Positions 12,904-24,832 of a DNA stretch of 60,000 nt are shown one piece after another; positions within the stretch are counted from its first letter, which is position 1, and each line of letters starts with the position of its first letter. Source of the DNA: Polytrichum commune. Lineage: Eukaryota; Streptophyta; Polytrichopsida; Polytrichales; Polytrichaceae. The position numbers were made by a program, and so were the translations under genes. The stretch is taken from positions 10,418,501 to 10,478,500 of the forward strand of contig OX485805.1 in assembly GCA_950295325.1 (NCBI GenBank), read 5' to 3'. Below the pieces are notes generated by a model. The model saw only the letters and a list, made by a program, of their open reading frames with translations. It did not search any database and was not told the origin of the DNA.

Positions 12904-13080
12904 GTTTGGGTCGGCCGACCTAAACCCTGTGGCACCAGGGATTGAGGGCAATCCACACCTTGCCCGTGGGATAGGGTCGGGTTCCGGTCGACCGACTCAA
13001 ACCTTGTACAATGATGGGTTGAGGGCCATTTAGAATTCCATCACGCTGTGGGGAAGATTTTGGGTCGACCGACCCAATCC
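12904..13080. repeat. Palindromes of the tttgggtcgaccgaccc type (three copies)
   Basis: Copies lie at about 12904-12925, 12980-13003 (degenerate) and 13057-13080. They continue the array at 23376-24170 and were separated from it by gypsy G1. The position is upstream of the DUF7869 start codon, probably in its 5' intron. Confidence 0.85.
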
Positions 13081-13085
13081 TTGTC

Positions 13086-13090
13086 ATGGT
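13086..13090. other. Target-site duplication of gypsy G1, left copy (ATGGT)
   Basis: ATGGT at 13086-13090 is repeated at 23345-23349, immediately outside the TG...CA termini of G1. Confidence 0.95.
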
Positions 13091-15929
13091 TGTGGTACTT
13101 TTGGGCCACCCCCTTTCGAGGGAGCCTAAAAGTATTACACAAGCCCTTCGGTAAAGGTGGCCTGCATTTGCAGGCGCCCAAGCCGAACCCGGATGATAGG
13201 TGTATAACGTGAGTAGTTAGATTTTTAAGGGAGATTAAATATGCGTCGTAGTACCTCCGGAGGTTAAGCCTTAGTTTTTTACTAGTGTGGCTTTAAACTC
13301 CACTAACCAATTTCATATCTAGTTCTAACCTTAACCTACAACCTATTCTACGCGCAGACGCACCAGCCTTGAAACCAAGGCAATCCTAATTTGTGAATTG
13401 GGATGGTTCTGATACACCCAACCGGGTGTGACTCATACCACCCTAACTCAACGAACGGAATAACGACAATTTGATGGACCATTCAATTCTTCCTATTTCT
13501 TTATTTAGTTCTATTTAGTTTTCTAAGCGGGGGAACTTGGCCTAAGTCCCACCCTTCACACAAATTCCTTCTTAATTACTTACTTTTGTTTGCACGTCCT
13601 AACTTACTACATTAACATATTAGGCATCACCCCTTACCTCGGGTCTCTTGCCAACAAGGGTTTACGATTTATTTTATATGTTTTGATTGTTAAATGTGTT
13701 TACACTGGATAGACCACGAAATGCAACTCAATGGGACCAGGGTGACGGGCGACCTGTAGGTTCAACCTGTTGCGCAATCTTCATAAATTGGGGCCATTAC
13801 TCCCAATCTATGGGGCCAACAACATAATAGTGGATTCGCGGGTCATTAACCCCACCTTTCCACCAACAACATTCAGAGTGGTCGTGTCGGTGATTAATCC
13901 GACTTACCACACACGAAACTTGCTAATAAATGAAGCTACTACCACAAAACATACCAAGGGCCCCGAAAACAATGGAATTGGGTACTCCCTTGGCGGTCAA
14001 GTGGTCAAGCCACTTGACCTTACGAGATAGGTGAGTGGGTTTAGAGATGCGTACCTTAGCCGTGCTCCCTCCAATCCTAAATGGAAGGCTTAAGGTTAGT
14101 TAATTTACCTCAATTTTCCTCGGTTGATTTGGGCTTGATGTAGGCCGAGCCGCTACCTCCTTCCTTGCTCCACTTTCCGAGCGTCGACCTTGCCTCCTTC
14201 TTTGTAACTAGTTTGGTAGTAAGCGTACCTTAGTTAACAATTAAAATATAAAGTGTTATTCTGCCCTGTAATTTAATCCTAAGCATAATATTTATACTTA
14301 GTGCACCAAATTATCTTTCCAATGATCTAAAAATCACTCTAATCGGATAAGAAATGCAAAAGTTATGAGGGTTGGAAGTGTGAGGTCGATTCAACCGACC
14401 CTTCCAACCCACCTATCTACCTTCTAACTTCAAAAATTCATAGCACATTCCTTACTACTTGGATCTAGGCTTTCCTTATACCATTGGAAAGCTATGAACA
14501 AGCTCTAACTAGAAAAATTATGACATCAGCAGGTTAAGCTAATAGAAATTCAGCGGACTCCTTGTAACACAGCAGTCAATCAAGAAGGCTTAAACTATGT
14601 ATCTCGCCTTCAACAATTCATATCTAATTCAAATCTTAGTCAAATCAAACGTTCTATATGACCCTGGAGAGATATTAAAAATATGTATTTGATAAAAATA
14701 TGTGATTAGAAAGGTAAGCCGAAGTGAACCCAGCAGGTCCTCTGTAATGCAGCAGTCAACCAAAAGTTCTCAAACTATGTGTCCCATCTTGCACAATTCA
14801 TATCTAATTCAAATCATGCTCAAATCAAATGTTCTAAGCCATTTTGGAAAGCTACACAAAAGTTCTACTTGGGAAAAATATAATTTCTTGGAATTAAAAT
14901 TCCTATTGGGCTCGCAGGTCTGATCCAGCAGCCGCTACCCACAAGACCACCCAGTTTTTCTACTCCATCTTTGAAAATCCATAACTAATTGTCATCTCAA
15001 CCAAATCACAAATGGGAAACGGCTATGGATAGCTATATGAAATCTCTCTAAGAGAAAAATGATAAGTATCTTGTTCTAGCTTTTGAACTAAGCCTTCAGG
15101 GCATTGGCAGATGAGGTCTATAATGCCTCTACTCAAAACTCTACCATCCAACCTACCTCTACAAAAGAAGGAATAATTTTGTTGGTGTGTTAATAAACAC
15201 ACAACCTAACTAGGAGAGAGAGAGTAGAGGAGGTTCTCAAGCCTTTCTTTTAGACCATTGAGAATACATGCTAAAGGATTTTTTCCTAACTACATTGAAG
15301 CAGGGCTTCGCCCAAAAACTAGAGAAAGAGAGAGAGCTACAAGGTGGAAGGAGGGGTTTTTAAACCCTCTCACAAAAGGGTTGGACCCCTCCTCCACCGG
15401 ATCCATTTTTCAAACCCTTTCCCGAAATTTTGGCTCGGGGGTTTTCCCGGTTGAGGTTGCCACCCTCTCGCCGAGGTGGCTCCGACAAAAAACCTTTAGA
15501 AATCTTTCTAATTTTTCCGCCATCGAGTTGGCAAGGGGGCAAGTGGGCAAGTATCCCCCTTGCTCTCTTTCTTTTTTGTCTTCAAAATTCTTCACGCCGA
15601 TTTTATCTTCTTACCTAAACCACCTCTAATAGTCTTGTGTGCCTCACACTAACTAATAAACTAACACTTGCTTAGCTAGCATTTACTAACATTTGCTTAA
15701 TAGCTAGCATCTACTAATATTTGCTTAGCTAGTTGTTTTTACTAGCTAGCACATTTTTTCTACTTTGCTATCTTCTAGCACTACTTAGTTTCATTTTGAC
15801 CTTCCTTCTTCTAGGCTAAATGCTAAATGAACTAATTTTCCCTAAATTCCCTATCAATTCTAACTTTTAATGCTAACATTCTAACTAAAAGTGATCCCGC
15901 AGAGTGGTGGACCACTCAAAGGGTTCACA
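13091..15929 (-). repeat. LTR of gypsy G1 (3' LTR for the minus-strand element)
   Basis: It is 2839 bp, identical in length to its partner at 20506-23344 (constant offset of 7415). On the plus strand it begins TGTGGTACTTTTGGGCC and ends GGGTTCACA. Short frames inside it occur identically in the partner and are not genes. The word caattcatatctaattcaaa recurs internally. No clear polypurine tract was seen next to it. Confidence 0.95.
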
Positions 15930-16461
15930 TATGTCGGCCATCAGGGGAGCTGCTCGTTCGAGCGCTACGAACACCAGCTCTTGCTCGCACGCCAATCCTG
16001 GGTACACGGTCACCTGCATGCACACCACCACTTACACATATATTTTTGTTTTGTTTTTTATTATTTCTTATTATTACTTGCATCTTATCCTTTCAAAGTT
16101 GTGAAGAGGAGAGAAAAAAAAGATAGTACTATACTAAAGCCAAAAAACACTTCAAAGCCGCCACACTCCCCCACCGGACTGGGTTTGTGTCTATCTAGGA
16201 CACCCCCTCCGCCTTGCGGGAGCAACTTGGAGCTATAGAAGAAAAAACTTTCAACCCGCTTCCTTCCTCTTCGGAGAGAGTTCGGACTACAAGAACAATT
16301 CCCAGGCGCTGAAGAAAGAAGGTCCCCCTATTGGTTTCCTTCAAACAATGACCACGGAGGGCCGACCTCTAACCTAGCACCTATTGCAGGAATTTGAAAC
16401 CCTCCGCCTTTGCTTTGGGTCTAAAGGTATCACATCGCATTTAATCCGCTAGTTGCACCTG
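15930..16461. other. Internal 3' untranslated region of gypsy G1
   Basis: The stretch lies between the stop of the Gag-protease frame and the 3' LTR. It is non-coding. A polypurine tract expected beside the LTR on the minus strand is not recognisable; the adjacent bases share the word GATGG(C/T)CG with the same place in gypsy G2. Confidence 0.6.
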
Positions 16462-19400
16462 TCACACATTATACAACTTACACCGACCCCCGTTAGTTCG
16501 CGTAGGGAAATATGTGCCATCAAGTGTAGCCAATTGAACCGAATTATTGTCATATACATTCGTGACCCAAAAGGGGCCCAACCACAAGGCGTCAAACTTA
16601 CCTGGGAACTCCAGTTTCCTCGCATCTTGGAGCATCACCAACGTCCCGGGTTGCAAAGTTCTTACCTTGTGTCGTTTGTCGAAGACGGCCTTGCGCCTCC
16701 GTTGCATCGCCTCGAGATGTTGCACACTAGCTCGTTGTCGCTCGCTGAGACTCTCTAACATTAGCAACCTATCTGATAGTGACTCGGCTACCGTAAGTCT
16801 TGAATCAACTGCAATTCGCAAAGAGGGGATCTCCAACTCAATCGGGAACACTGCTTCAATCCCGTATACAATGGCAAACGGTGTTTGGTTGGTTGGGCCT
16901 TTATACCAATCGTTTGGCACCGAGGGATATGACGCGAAATCATGGCCTACCTGAATTCCGGTAGAGGTGTTCTTGAAATGCAAAGATGGAAGAATATCTT
17001 CTTCGAGCACGAGGTCCTCTAGGCCTATAGGTTGCGTGCCATCAATCTCAAAGGAATAAATTGACTCAAACGGTAGGTCATCGGCTATGAGCGTGAATCC
17101 GGTGTGTCCACGTGACGTGTCCTCGGTGGCGGTGATCGCATATACCTGGGTGTGGTTGGGAATTTCTTCCGGGTTGAGTTCCATCCATGCTGTGAACTCA
17201 CCTGTGTCCTCCCAGCCATAGAGGCCAGGACCCATGTCCTTTACTGGGCCTAGATGGGTCTTAGTGCCCAATGTTTGGTTGGCTAAGTCTACCGAAACTA
17301 TGTTGGTTTCTGGCTTCAACTTGGGTAGGTCGGATTCCGTGAATTCTGTCGAAGGCTTACGGAGTGCAATTCTTGTCGTTGTTCTGTTGTGAGGGGGCCC
17401 AAATGTTATTTGGGAGGTACCCGTAGACCACTCGGTTGTGGCATTTGCTCTCCAAAGCCAGTCTCTACCTAAAAGTATCGGATAACTTTTGGATGTTACA
17501 GGGAGCCTCAAAACTTGAAACGTGATCGTATAGACTTCTCCCCCGACTTTCATCAAGCAATCCTTTACCTGTCCAAGGGGGGTGACTTGTCTTTGGTCCG
17601 CGACATTGATAACAAAGGGTGAAGGGCCAGTGAGCTCGAGGCCAAGTTTTTCCAACGTTGAGAGTGGCATAATATTGATCCCACTACCCCCATCAACCAG
17701 GGTGTGCGGGATTATTTTGTCCATAATCTCAACCTCCACCTCGATTGGTCCTTCGTCCCCTAAGGGGGTTCTTCGGACCTCAACTGCCATCGTTGGGATT
17801 TTAGCCTTCCTAACCTGGGTGGCTCCTTCCTTGAATTCCTTTCTTAGGGCGGGAGCTACTTGAATTAGTTGTGCCAAAGAAATGTTGGCTCGTAGGCTAC
17901 AAAGGTCTGACCAAAGGTCGTAGTCCTCGGCCGGGTTAAAGGCGCGACTAGGCCGGGGTTTCGGTGGGAAGTTAGCGGGCAGGCCATTGCCCCATGTGTC
18001 TCGTCTATCCACAAATCGGAAGAGGTCTTCCTCTTCCTCCAGAAATGGCTCTTCTACCGGTTCGTCATCAGGGTTAGGCCCTAGGGAAGTTGTGGGAACC
18101 TTAGCCTTAAGGGCTGCTCTCTGCAAGAACTCTGGAAGTTCTGCGAATTTTGGTGACTCTTCAGACTCATTGGGCTTCTCGGAACCTTCACCCATCACAG
18201 TTTGCGCCCTCTTCTGAGCCCTAGTGACGACTGCCACGTCTATTTTCTGCTTTAGTTTTTTAGGGGGAACCAGGATAGCCCGTAAAGAAGAATCGGCTAG
18301 CTCGTGAGAGATGAAGTTGCTCTGACTATCATTTGGGATAGGAAGGAATGGAGCTGAACAACTTGTGCTCGCCCTATTGTTATCAATGAACCTCGCGTCT
18401 TGGGTTTGTGCATGACCAGGGTTAAGGGGACCTTGGGATGTTGGAGGCCCATTTATGTTTTGCGCCCACTGTTGGTTAGTATCCTGTCCACTCCCCATAA
18501 GATGTTGAGGAGGGTTGTCGGTATACTGACCGTTAAGACCATAAGCCTGACCTTGGTTCATTTGGTACCCATAGAATGGGTTGCCTTCATTAGGGGAGTT
18601 ATTGAAGGTATTACCTTGTTGTGCAACTTGGGGTCCATTGTTGAACCTATTTGGTTGGTTCCGGCCCATCTGAGGGACATACTGTTGGCTTACCATTCCT
18701 ACCAAGTTCGAGTCGGCTTGCCTACCACCGGCTGGGGGGTTTTGAGGGTACAAATTTTGTGGACCTTGATAGTTGTTCCCCCTATTACCTTGGTTTTGGT
18801 GGTTGGGTGGACCGTAGTTTTGTTGGCCATTGCTTTGTGGGTTACCTTGGTGATAATTAACCGACATTCCTCCTTGGTTCTGTTGATTCCTATCATAGAA
18901 GAATGCCGGAAGTTGTTGATTCAGCTGAGAGTAATGGGAGGGTCGCTCCGCGAGAATCCTACGACAATTATCGACCGGGTGATTACCCCCACAATGGTTG
19001 CAGACCACCCCCGTCTCGATCCAACACTTACCTGGCCCCAAAATGTGAACCTTGCCGCAAGTGGGACAAACTCCTTTACCGTTGTTCCGGGCTTGAGTCT
19101 GGGAGTGGCCTTGTTGTGGACGGGGGGGTGGGGCTACTAGGTTACCTGTGAACCTAGGCTCCGTGCAAAATTGATTACTGTGGCCAGGTTTGTTGCAATT
19201 ACGACACCAAATGTTGGTGCCATAATTACCTGCCTCCGAGGCCGGCGGAACTGGTTGTGCTAAGGGCCTAGACGTGATTGCCATTGTTAGCTGCTCTGTG
19301 AGGGTCTTGAGCGACTGCATGACATCGCTCCTCAACTCGTTGTTGGCCTTCTTAACTCTAAGTTCTAGCTCCTCGATCGTGGTGTGGCTCGGAGGGCTAG

Positions 19401-20367
19401 GGAGTGCTAAGAGCTCAGGGGGTGGCCTCGTAGCCAAAGGAACCGGGGCCGCTCGGTGGACTGCGTATGCATCCGGTCGGGATGGCTCCAGCTGAGGAGG
19501 CTTACTCTGCTCGGGAGGAATGTAGGTTGTGGGTAGGAAGGCTGGCACAGGTGCAATAGTGCAATTCCACATCCGCTCATTTTGTTTGTCTACACCTTCG
19601 ATCCTCCTAGCCTCGGCTTTAGCTTCTTCCAAATCCTGAAGGTTGGAGTTAAGAATTTCTCGGATTGTACCTTGTTTGTTGAACCCTTGTATGAAGTAGA
19701 ATTTAATCGTGTCATTTGTGAGAAGGGTTCCTACATAACGAGTTACCACCGTCTCGAACCGTCGGATGTATGATGTAATACCCTCGGATGGGCCTTGCCG
19801 CATGTTCGTTAACGCCACGAGTGCGCTTTGTTGGCCCATTTCCGGTCTAAATTGTCTAAGGAATGCCGTCTGCAATGCTCGCCAGTCCCTAAATGTCCCC
19901 TCATCGTGGGATCGGTACCACTCATACGCTATACCCTCTAGCGTAGTAGAAAACCAAACGAGTTTGTACGTGTCTTCGGCTATCACGTTGGCCAACATTA
20001 CCTCAATATATCGTTCAATGTGGGTTGAAGGATCCTCATGCGGGAGGCCACCGAACTTCGGAAAATAACTCGGCATCGCCCTTGGCGCTAATGCTTGTGG
20101 CATTACAATGGGAGGCCCTCTAGGAGCCATCATTGCATCCAAAGGATTCGCCATGAGTTGGGGTCGTGCCACCCTAACCGGACTTTGTGGGGTGGGGGAT
20201 TTCTCCCTCTCGCGCTCGGACTCTGGACCTAGACCTTGATTTTTATTTTCCTTAGTCTTTTCGGGTTTTGGTGGTTCGTTCTTCGACCTCTTACCTGGTG
20301 TTGCCTCCGATGCAGATGCGGTTGTTGTTGTTGGGGTGTCGTACGATCGTCCCCTAGTACTAACCAT
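16462..20367 (-). CDS. Gag-protease-(deleted Pol) polyprotein of gypsy G1
   Basis: The frame of 1301 codons is intact. A Pro-rich N-terminus is followed by a retrotransposon Gag region (FLRQFRPE, YIRRFETV, FIQGFNKQG). A zinc knuckle C-X2-C-X4-H-X4-C stands near residue 384, with two further Cys-rich motifs and a long Asn/Gln/Gly-rich stretch after it. The aspartic protease has VDGGSG near residue 889 and PILLGRDWL after it. Near residue 1155 the sequence jumps from a PNDWYKG segment, which precedes reverse transcriptase in G2, directly to TPFAIVYGIEA, which follows the integrase core. About 800 residues are missing without breaking the frame. The last part is an integrase C-terminal tail with KFDALWLGPF and no chromodomain. 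The product can form particles in principle but cannot reverse-transcribe on its own. Confidence 0.9.
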   Translation of the reverse strand: MVSTRGRSYDTPTTTTASASEATPGKRSKNEPPKPEKTKENKNQGLGPESEREREKSPTPQSPVRVARPQLMANPLDAMMAPRGPPIVMPQALAPRAMPSYFPKFGGLPHEDPSTHIERYIEVMLANVIAEDTYKLVWFSTTLEGIAYEWYRSHDEGTFRDWRALQTAFLRQFRPEMGQQSALVALTNMRQGPSEGITSYIRRFETVVTRYVGTLLTNDTIKFYFIQGFNKQGTIREILNSNLQDLEEAKAEARRIEGVDKQNERMWNCTIAPVPAFLPTTYIPPEQSKPPQLEPSRPDAYAVHRAAPVPLATRPPPELLALPSPPSHTTIEELELRVKKANNELRSDVMQSLKTLTEQLTMAITSRPLAQPVPPASEAGNYGTNIWCRNCNKPGHSNQFCTEPRFTGNLVAPPPRPQQGHSQTQARNNGKGVCPTCGKVHILGPGKCWIETGVVCNHCGGNHPVDNCRRILAERPSHYSQLNQQLPAFFYDRNQQNQGGMSVNYHQGNPQSNGQQNYGPPNHQNQGNRGNNYQGPQNLYPQNPPAGGRQADSNLVGMVSQQYVPQMGRNQPNRFNNGPQVAQQGNTFNNSPNEGNPFYGYQMNQGQAYGLNGQYTDNPPQHLMGSGQDTNQQWAQNINGPPTSQGPLNPGHAQTQDARFIDNNRASTSCSAPFLPIPNDSQSNFISHELADSSLRAILVPPKKLKQKIDVAVVTRAQKRAQTVMGEGSEKPNESEESPKFAELPEFLQRAALKAKVPTTSLGPNPDDEPVEEPFLEEEEDLFRFVDRRDTWGNGLPANFPPKPRPSRAFNPAEDYDLWSDLCSLRANISLAQLIQVAPALRKEFKEGATQVRKAKIPTMAVEVRRTPLGDEGPIEVEVEIMDKIIPHTLVDGGSGINIMPLSTLEKLGLELTGPSPFVINVADQRQVTPLGQVKDCLMKVGGEVYTITFQVLRLPVTSKSYPILLGRDWLWRANATTEWSTGTSQITFGPPHNRTTTRIALRKPSTEFTESDLPKLKPETNIVSVDLANQTLGTKTHLGPVKDMGPGLYGWEDTGEFTAWMELNPEEIPNHTQVYAITATEDTSRGHTGFTLIADDLPFESIYSFEIDGTQPIGLEDLVLEEDILPSLHFKNTSTGIQVGHDFASYPSVPNDWYKGPTNQTPFAIVYGIEAVFPIELEIPSLRIAVDSRLTVAESLSDRLLMLESLSERQRASVQHLEAMQRRRKAVFDKRHKVRTLQPGTLVMLQDARKLEFPGKFDALWLGPFWVTNVYDNNSVQLATLDGTYFPTRTNGGRCKLYNV

Positions 20368-20483
20368 AGCACACGTGGCCCATGACGTATGACTAATTTA
20401 TATTGGACTAAACTCTTCTTCTCTTAGTCTAAACGTATAAGTGCTCAAAGAAAAATCATCCGAGCATGGCAGGGGCATCCACC

Positions 20484-20501
20484 CTCCCGGCAGACGCACC
20501 A
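20484..20501 (-). other. Primer-binding site of gypsy G1, complementary to a tRNA-Gly 3' end
   Basis: On the plus strand CTCCCGGCAGACGCACCA ends four bases before the LTR. This equals, from memory, the 3' end of plant tRNA-Gly(UCC) including CCA. The minus-strand transcript therefore carries TGGTGCGTCTGCCGGGAG just after its 5' LTR. G2 has the same site with one change. Confidence 0.75.
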
Positions 20502-20505
20502 ATTA

Positions 20506-23344
20506 TGTGGTACTTTTGGGCCACCCCCTTTCGAGGGAGCCTAAAAGTATTACACAAGCCCTTCGGTAAAGGTGGCCTGCATTTGCAGGCGCCCAAGCCG
20601 AACCCGGATGATAGGTGTATAACGTGAGTAGTTAGATTTTTAAGGGAGATTAAATATGCGTCGTAGTACCTCCGGAGGTTAAGCCTTAGTTTTTTACTAG
20701 TGTGGCTTTAAACTCCACTAACCAATTTCATATCTAGTTCTAACCTTAACCTACAACCTATTCTACGCGCAGACGCACCAGCCTTGAAACCAAGGCAATC
20801 CTAATTTGTGAATTGGGATGGTTCTGATACACCCAACCGGGTGTGACTCATACCACCCTAACTCAACGAACGGAATAACGACAATTTGATGGACCATTCA
20901 ATTCTTCCTATTTCTTTATTTAGTTCTATTTAGTTTTCTAAGCGGGGGAACTTGGCCTAAGTCCCACCCTTCACACAAATTCCTTCTTAATTACTTACTT
21001 TTGTTTGCACGTCCTAACTTACTACATTAACATATTAGGCATCACCCCTTACCTCGGGTCTCTTGCCAACAAGGGTTTACGATTTATTTTATATGTTTTG
21101 ATTGTTAAATGTGTTTACACTGGATAGACCACGAAATGCAACTCAATGGGACCAGGGTGACGGGCGACCTGTAGGTTCAACCTGTTGCGCAATCTTCATA
21201 AATTGGGGCCATTACTCCCAATCTATGGGGCCAACAACATAATAGTGGATTCGCGGGTCATTAACCCCACCTTTCCACCAACAACATTCAGAGTGGTCGT
21301 GTCGGTGATTAATCCGACTTACCACACACGAAACTTGCTAATAAATGAAGCTACTACCACAAAACATACCAAGGGCCCCGAAAACAATGGAATTGGGTAC
21401 TCCCTTGGCGGTCAAGTGGTCAAGCCACTTGACCTTACGAGATAGGTGAGTGGGTTTAGAGATGCGTACCTTAGCCGTGCTCCCTCCAATCCTAAATGGA
21501 AGGCTTAAGGTTAGTTAATTTACCTCAATTTTCCTCGGTTGATTTGGGCTTGATGTAGGCCGAGCCGCTACCTCCTTCCTTGCTCCACTTTCCGAGCGTC
21601 GACCTTGCCTCCTTCTTTGTAACTAGTTTGGTAGTAAGCGTACCTTAGTTAACAATTAAAATATAAAGTGTTATTCTGCCCTGTAATTTAATCCTAAGCA
21701 TAATATTTATACTTAGTGCACCAAATTATCTTTCCAATGATCTAAAAATCACTCTAATCGGATAAGAAATGCAAAAGTTATGAGGGTTGGAAGTGTGAGG
21801 TCGATTCAACCGACCCTTCCAACCCACCTATCTACCTTCTAACTTCAAAAATTCATAGCACATTCCTTACTACTTGGATCTAGGCTTTCCTTATACCATT
21901 GGAAAGCTATGAACAAGCTCTAACTAGAAAAATTATGACATCAGCAGGTTAAGCTAATAGAAATTCAGCGGACTCCTTGTAACACAGCAGTCAATCAAGA
22001 AGGCTTAAACTATGTATCTCGCCTTCAACAATTCATATCTAATTCAAATCTTAGTCAAATCAAACGTTCTATATGACCCTGGAGAGATATTAAAAATATG
22101 TATTTGATAAAAATATGTGATTAGAAAGGTAAGCCGAAGTGAACCCAGCAGGTCCTCTGTAATGCAGCAGTCAACCAAAAGTTCTCAAACTATGTGTCCC
22201 ATCTTGCACAATTCATATCTAATTCAAATCATGCTCAAATCAAATGTTCTAAGCCATTTTGGAAAGCTACACAAAAGTTCTACTTGGGAAAAATATAATT
22301 TCTTGGAATTAAAATTCCTATTGGGCTCGCAGGTCTGATCCAGCAGCCGCTACCCACAAGACCACCCAGTTTTTCTACTCCATCTTTGAAAATCCATAAC
22401 TAATTGTCATCTCAACCAAATCACAAATGGGAAACGGCTATGGATAGCTATATGAAATCTCTCTAAGAGAAAAATGATAAGTATCTTGTTCTAGCTTTTG
22501 AACTAAGCCTTCAGGGCATTGGCAGATGAGGTCTATAATGCCTCTACTCAAAACTCTACCATCCAACCTACCTCTACAAAAGAAGGAATAATTTTGTTGG
22601 TGTGTTAATAAACACACAACCTAACTAGGAGAGAGAGAGTAGAGGAGGTTCTCAAGCCTTTCTTTTAGACCATTGAGAATACATGCTAAAGGATTTTTTC
22701 CTAACTACATTGAAGCAGGGCTTCGCCCAAAAACTAGAGAAAGAGAGAGAGCTACAAGGTGGAAGGAGGGGTTTTTAAACCCTCTCACAAAAGGGTTGGA
22801 CCCCTCCTCCACCGGATCCATTTTTCAAACCCTTTCCCGAAATTTTGGCTCGGGGGTTTTCCCGGTTGAGGTTGCCACCCTCTCGCCGAGGTGGCTCCGA
22901 CAAAAAACCTTTAGAAATCTTTCTAATTTTTCCGCCATCGAGTTGGCAAGGGGGCAAGTGGGCAAGTATCCCCCTTGCTCTCTTTCTTTTTTGTCTTCAA
23001 AATTCTTCACGCCGATTTTATCTTCTTACCTAAACCACCTCTAATAGTCTTGTGTGCCTCACACTAACTAATAAACTAACACTTGCTTAGCTAGCATTTA
23101 CTAACATTTGCTTAATAGCTAGCATCTACTAATATTTGCTTAGCTAGTTGTTTTTACTAGCTAGCACATTTTTTCTACTTTGCTATCTTCTAGCACTACT
23201 TAGTTTCATTTTGACCTTCCTTCTTCTAGGCTAAATGCTAAATGAACTAATTTTCCCTAAATTCCCTATCAATTCTAACTTTTAATGCTAACATTCTAAC
23301 TAAAAGTGATCCCGCAGAGTGGTGGACCACTCAAAGGGTTCACA
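20506..23344 (-). repeat. LTR of gypsy G1 (5' LTR for the minus-strand element)
   Basis: It is 2839 bp with the same ends as its partner. For the minus-strand element it should hold the promoter and start of transcription. It is followed at 23345-23349 by the right copy of the ATGGT duplication. Confidence 0.95.
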
Positions 23345-23375
23345 ATGGTCAACTACAACCTCCGAAACTGGGGAA

Positions 23376-24170
23376 GGGGTTGGGTCGACCGACCCAATCT
23401 TTGACGGGGTTAATCCACCTACACTGGATAGGGGTTTGGGTCGGTCGACCCAAACTTTCACAGGCTAAATCCATCCACACTGGGAAGGGGTTTGGGTCGA
23501 CCGACCCAAACTTTTACAGGGTAAATCCACCACACTCGGAAGGGGTTTGGGTCGGTCGACCCAAACTTTCACAGGGTAAGTCCACCCACACTGGGAAAGG
23601 GTTTGGGTCGGTCGACCCAAACTTTCACAGTGTAAATCCACCCACACTGGGATGAGGTTTGGGTCGCTCGACCCAAACATTACATATGATGGGATAAGGT
23701 TCCTACTCTGTCCGTCCAAACCTTCTGAGTACCTTGGGTAAGGGCCATTAACAATTCGTTCACGATGTGCGAAAAAGTTTGGGTCGACCGACCCAAACCT
23801 TCTGAAAGGTTTTACGATAAACGCCCATAGTGGGGTAGGGGTTTGGGTCGACCGACCCAAATCTCAGAAGGGTCAGACTAGACCCCCCCCCCAACACTAG
23901 TGAAGGGGTTTGGGTCGACCGACCCAAACCTCACAAGGGTCAGACTAGACCCCCCCCCCCCCCAACACTAGTGAAGGGGTTTGGGTCGACCGACCCAAAC
24001 CTCACAAGGGTGAGACTAGAACCCGCCCACACTAGTGGAGGGGTTTGGGTCGATCGACCCAAACCTCAGAATGGTCAGACTAGAACCCGCCCACACTAGT
24101 GGAGGGGTTTGGGTCGACCGACCCAAACCTCACAAGGGTCAGACTGAAACCCGCCAACACTAGTGTCGAC
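23376..24170. repeat. Array of about 13 palindromes (core tttgggtcgaccgaccc), element A
   Basis: Near-perfect palindromes occur every 50-70 bp, for example at about 23381, 23438, 23490, 23546, 23606, 23666, 23777, 23841, 23908, 23979, 24045 and 24106, with a half-site at about 24166. The centre varies (GACC, GGTC, GATC) while the arms stay constant. Spacers are related (gtgaaggg, cacaagggtcagac). Two poly-C runs of 9-14 bases lie near 23883 and 23950. Together with 12904-13080 it forms one array upstream of the DUF7869 gene, later split by G1. Confidence 0.9.
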
Positions 24171-24215
24171 CGACGTATAATACAGCGTATAATGCGGCGT
24201 ATAATGCAGCGGATA
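24171..24215. repeat. Short tandem repeat (cgtataat units)
   Basis: Three to four copies of gcgtataatgc/acagcgtataat lie directly next to the last palindrome half-site. Confidence 0.7.
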
Positions 24216-24395
24216 TTGAGAGGTGTGTGGAATTTCATCTCATTGCAAAGTTCACTGCGGACTTGCATGCTGTGAATAGGTCCTCATGAACAACAGCGTG
24301 AACGAACCTCGAAGTACAGCTCCGACTAAGAGTTCTCTCTACGAATTCAGGAGTGGGAGAAGAGCAAAAAAGAACCAACTTTTGGGGGGTGCGCC

Positions 24396-24403
24396 CCTTT
24401 ATA
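24396..24403 (-). promoter_or_regulatory. Possible TATA box of the DUF7869 gene
   Basis: TATAAAGG on the minus strand lies upstream of the palindromic array and of the DUF7869 start. Without G1 it would be about 1.4 kb from the ATG, which would fit a 5' exon plus an intron containing the array. This is position and motif only. Confidence 0.3.
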
Positions 24404-24813
24404 CTATCCACCTCCACTTGCCCGACTTCCTCATTGGATGCCTTTCCCGCCTTCTTATTTCAAACCTCCTGACAGAATTCCCCGTTTTCTGTTTATTGTA
24501 GAAAATGCGCATCTTTCAATGCCCCTCTCATACCCCAGCCGTCATATGTCTTAGTCTATGATATTTAATCTTTTTTTGGTTTTGTGTGTATATGACATAC
24601 GACATTGGGAGGAAGGGTGGCGGCCACATTAATTTTTTCAAGTGTCACAACGGTATATTTTAACCAATATGTATACCCAACCACAACTCCATTCAATGCT
24701 TTCAAGTGCAAACCTATTTAGGTGGGGTTGGGGCCATTTGGAGGTTGCAATTATGAGAGAGTTTCCAAGGCTTGAGGCCATTGTCATGATGAATAAAATT
24801 ATTTATTTGTCTC

Positions 24814-24832
24814 CCCTAAACCCTAAACCCTA
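24814..24832. repeat. Interstitial telomere-like repeat (CCCTAAA)n
   Basis: Two and a half copies of the plant telomere unit lie here. It is short and internal, so it does not mark a chromosome end. Confidence 0.8.

Larger units (their letters stand above)
13091..23344 (-). mobile_element. Gypsy G1: Ty3/gypsy LTR retrotransposon, very young, non-autonomous
   Basis: Two LTRs of 2839 bp (13091-15929 and 20506-23344) have TGTG...CACA ends, and a 5-bp duplication ATGGT flanks them. The single open frame lies on the minus strand and encodes Gag and protease, then jumps to the integrase C-terminus. The LTRs are equal in length and no difference was found in the stretches compared, so insertion is very recent. 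It sits inside a palindromic array of element A. Reverse transcriptase, RNase H and the integrase core are missing, so another element must have supplied them. Confidence 0.95.

Noticed and set aside
13770-23044. Identical pairs of small frames (for example at 13770 and 21185, or 15258 and 22673)
   Set aside because: They are the two LTRs of gypsy G1 read twice; no coding evidence.
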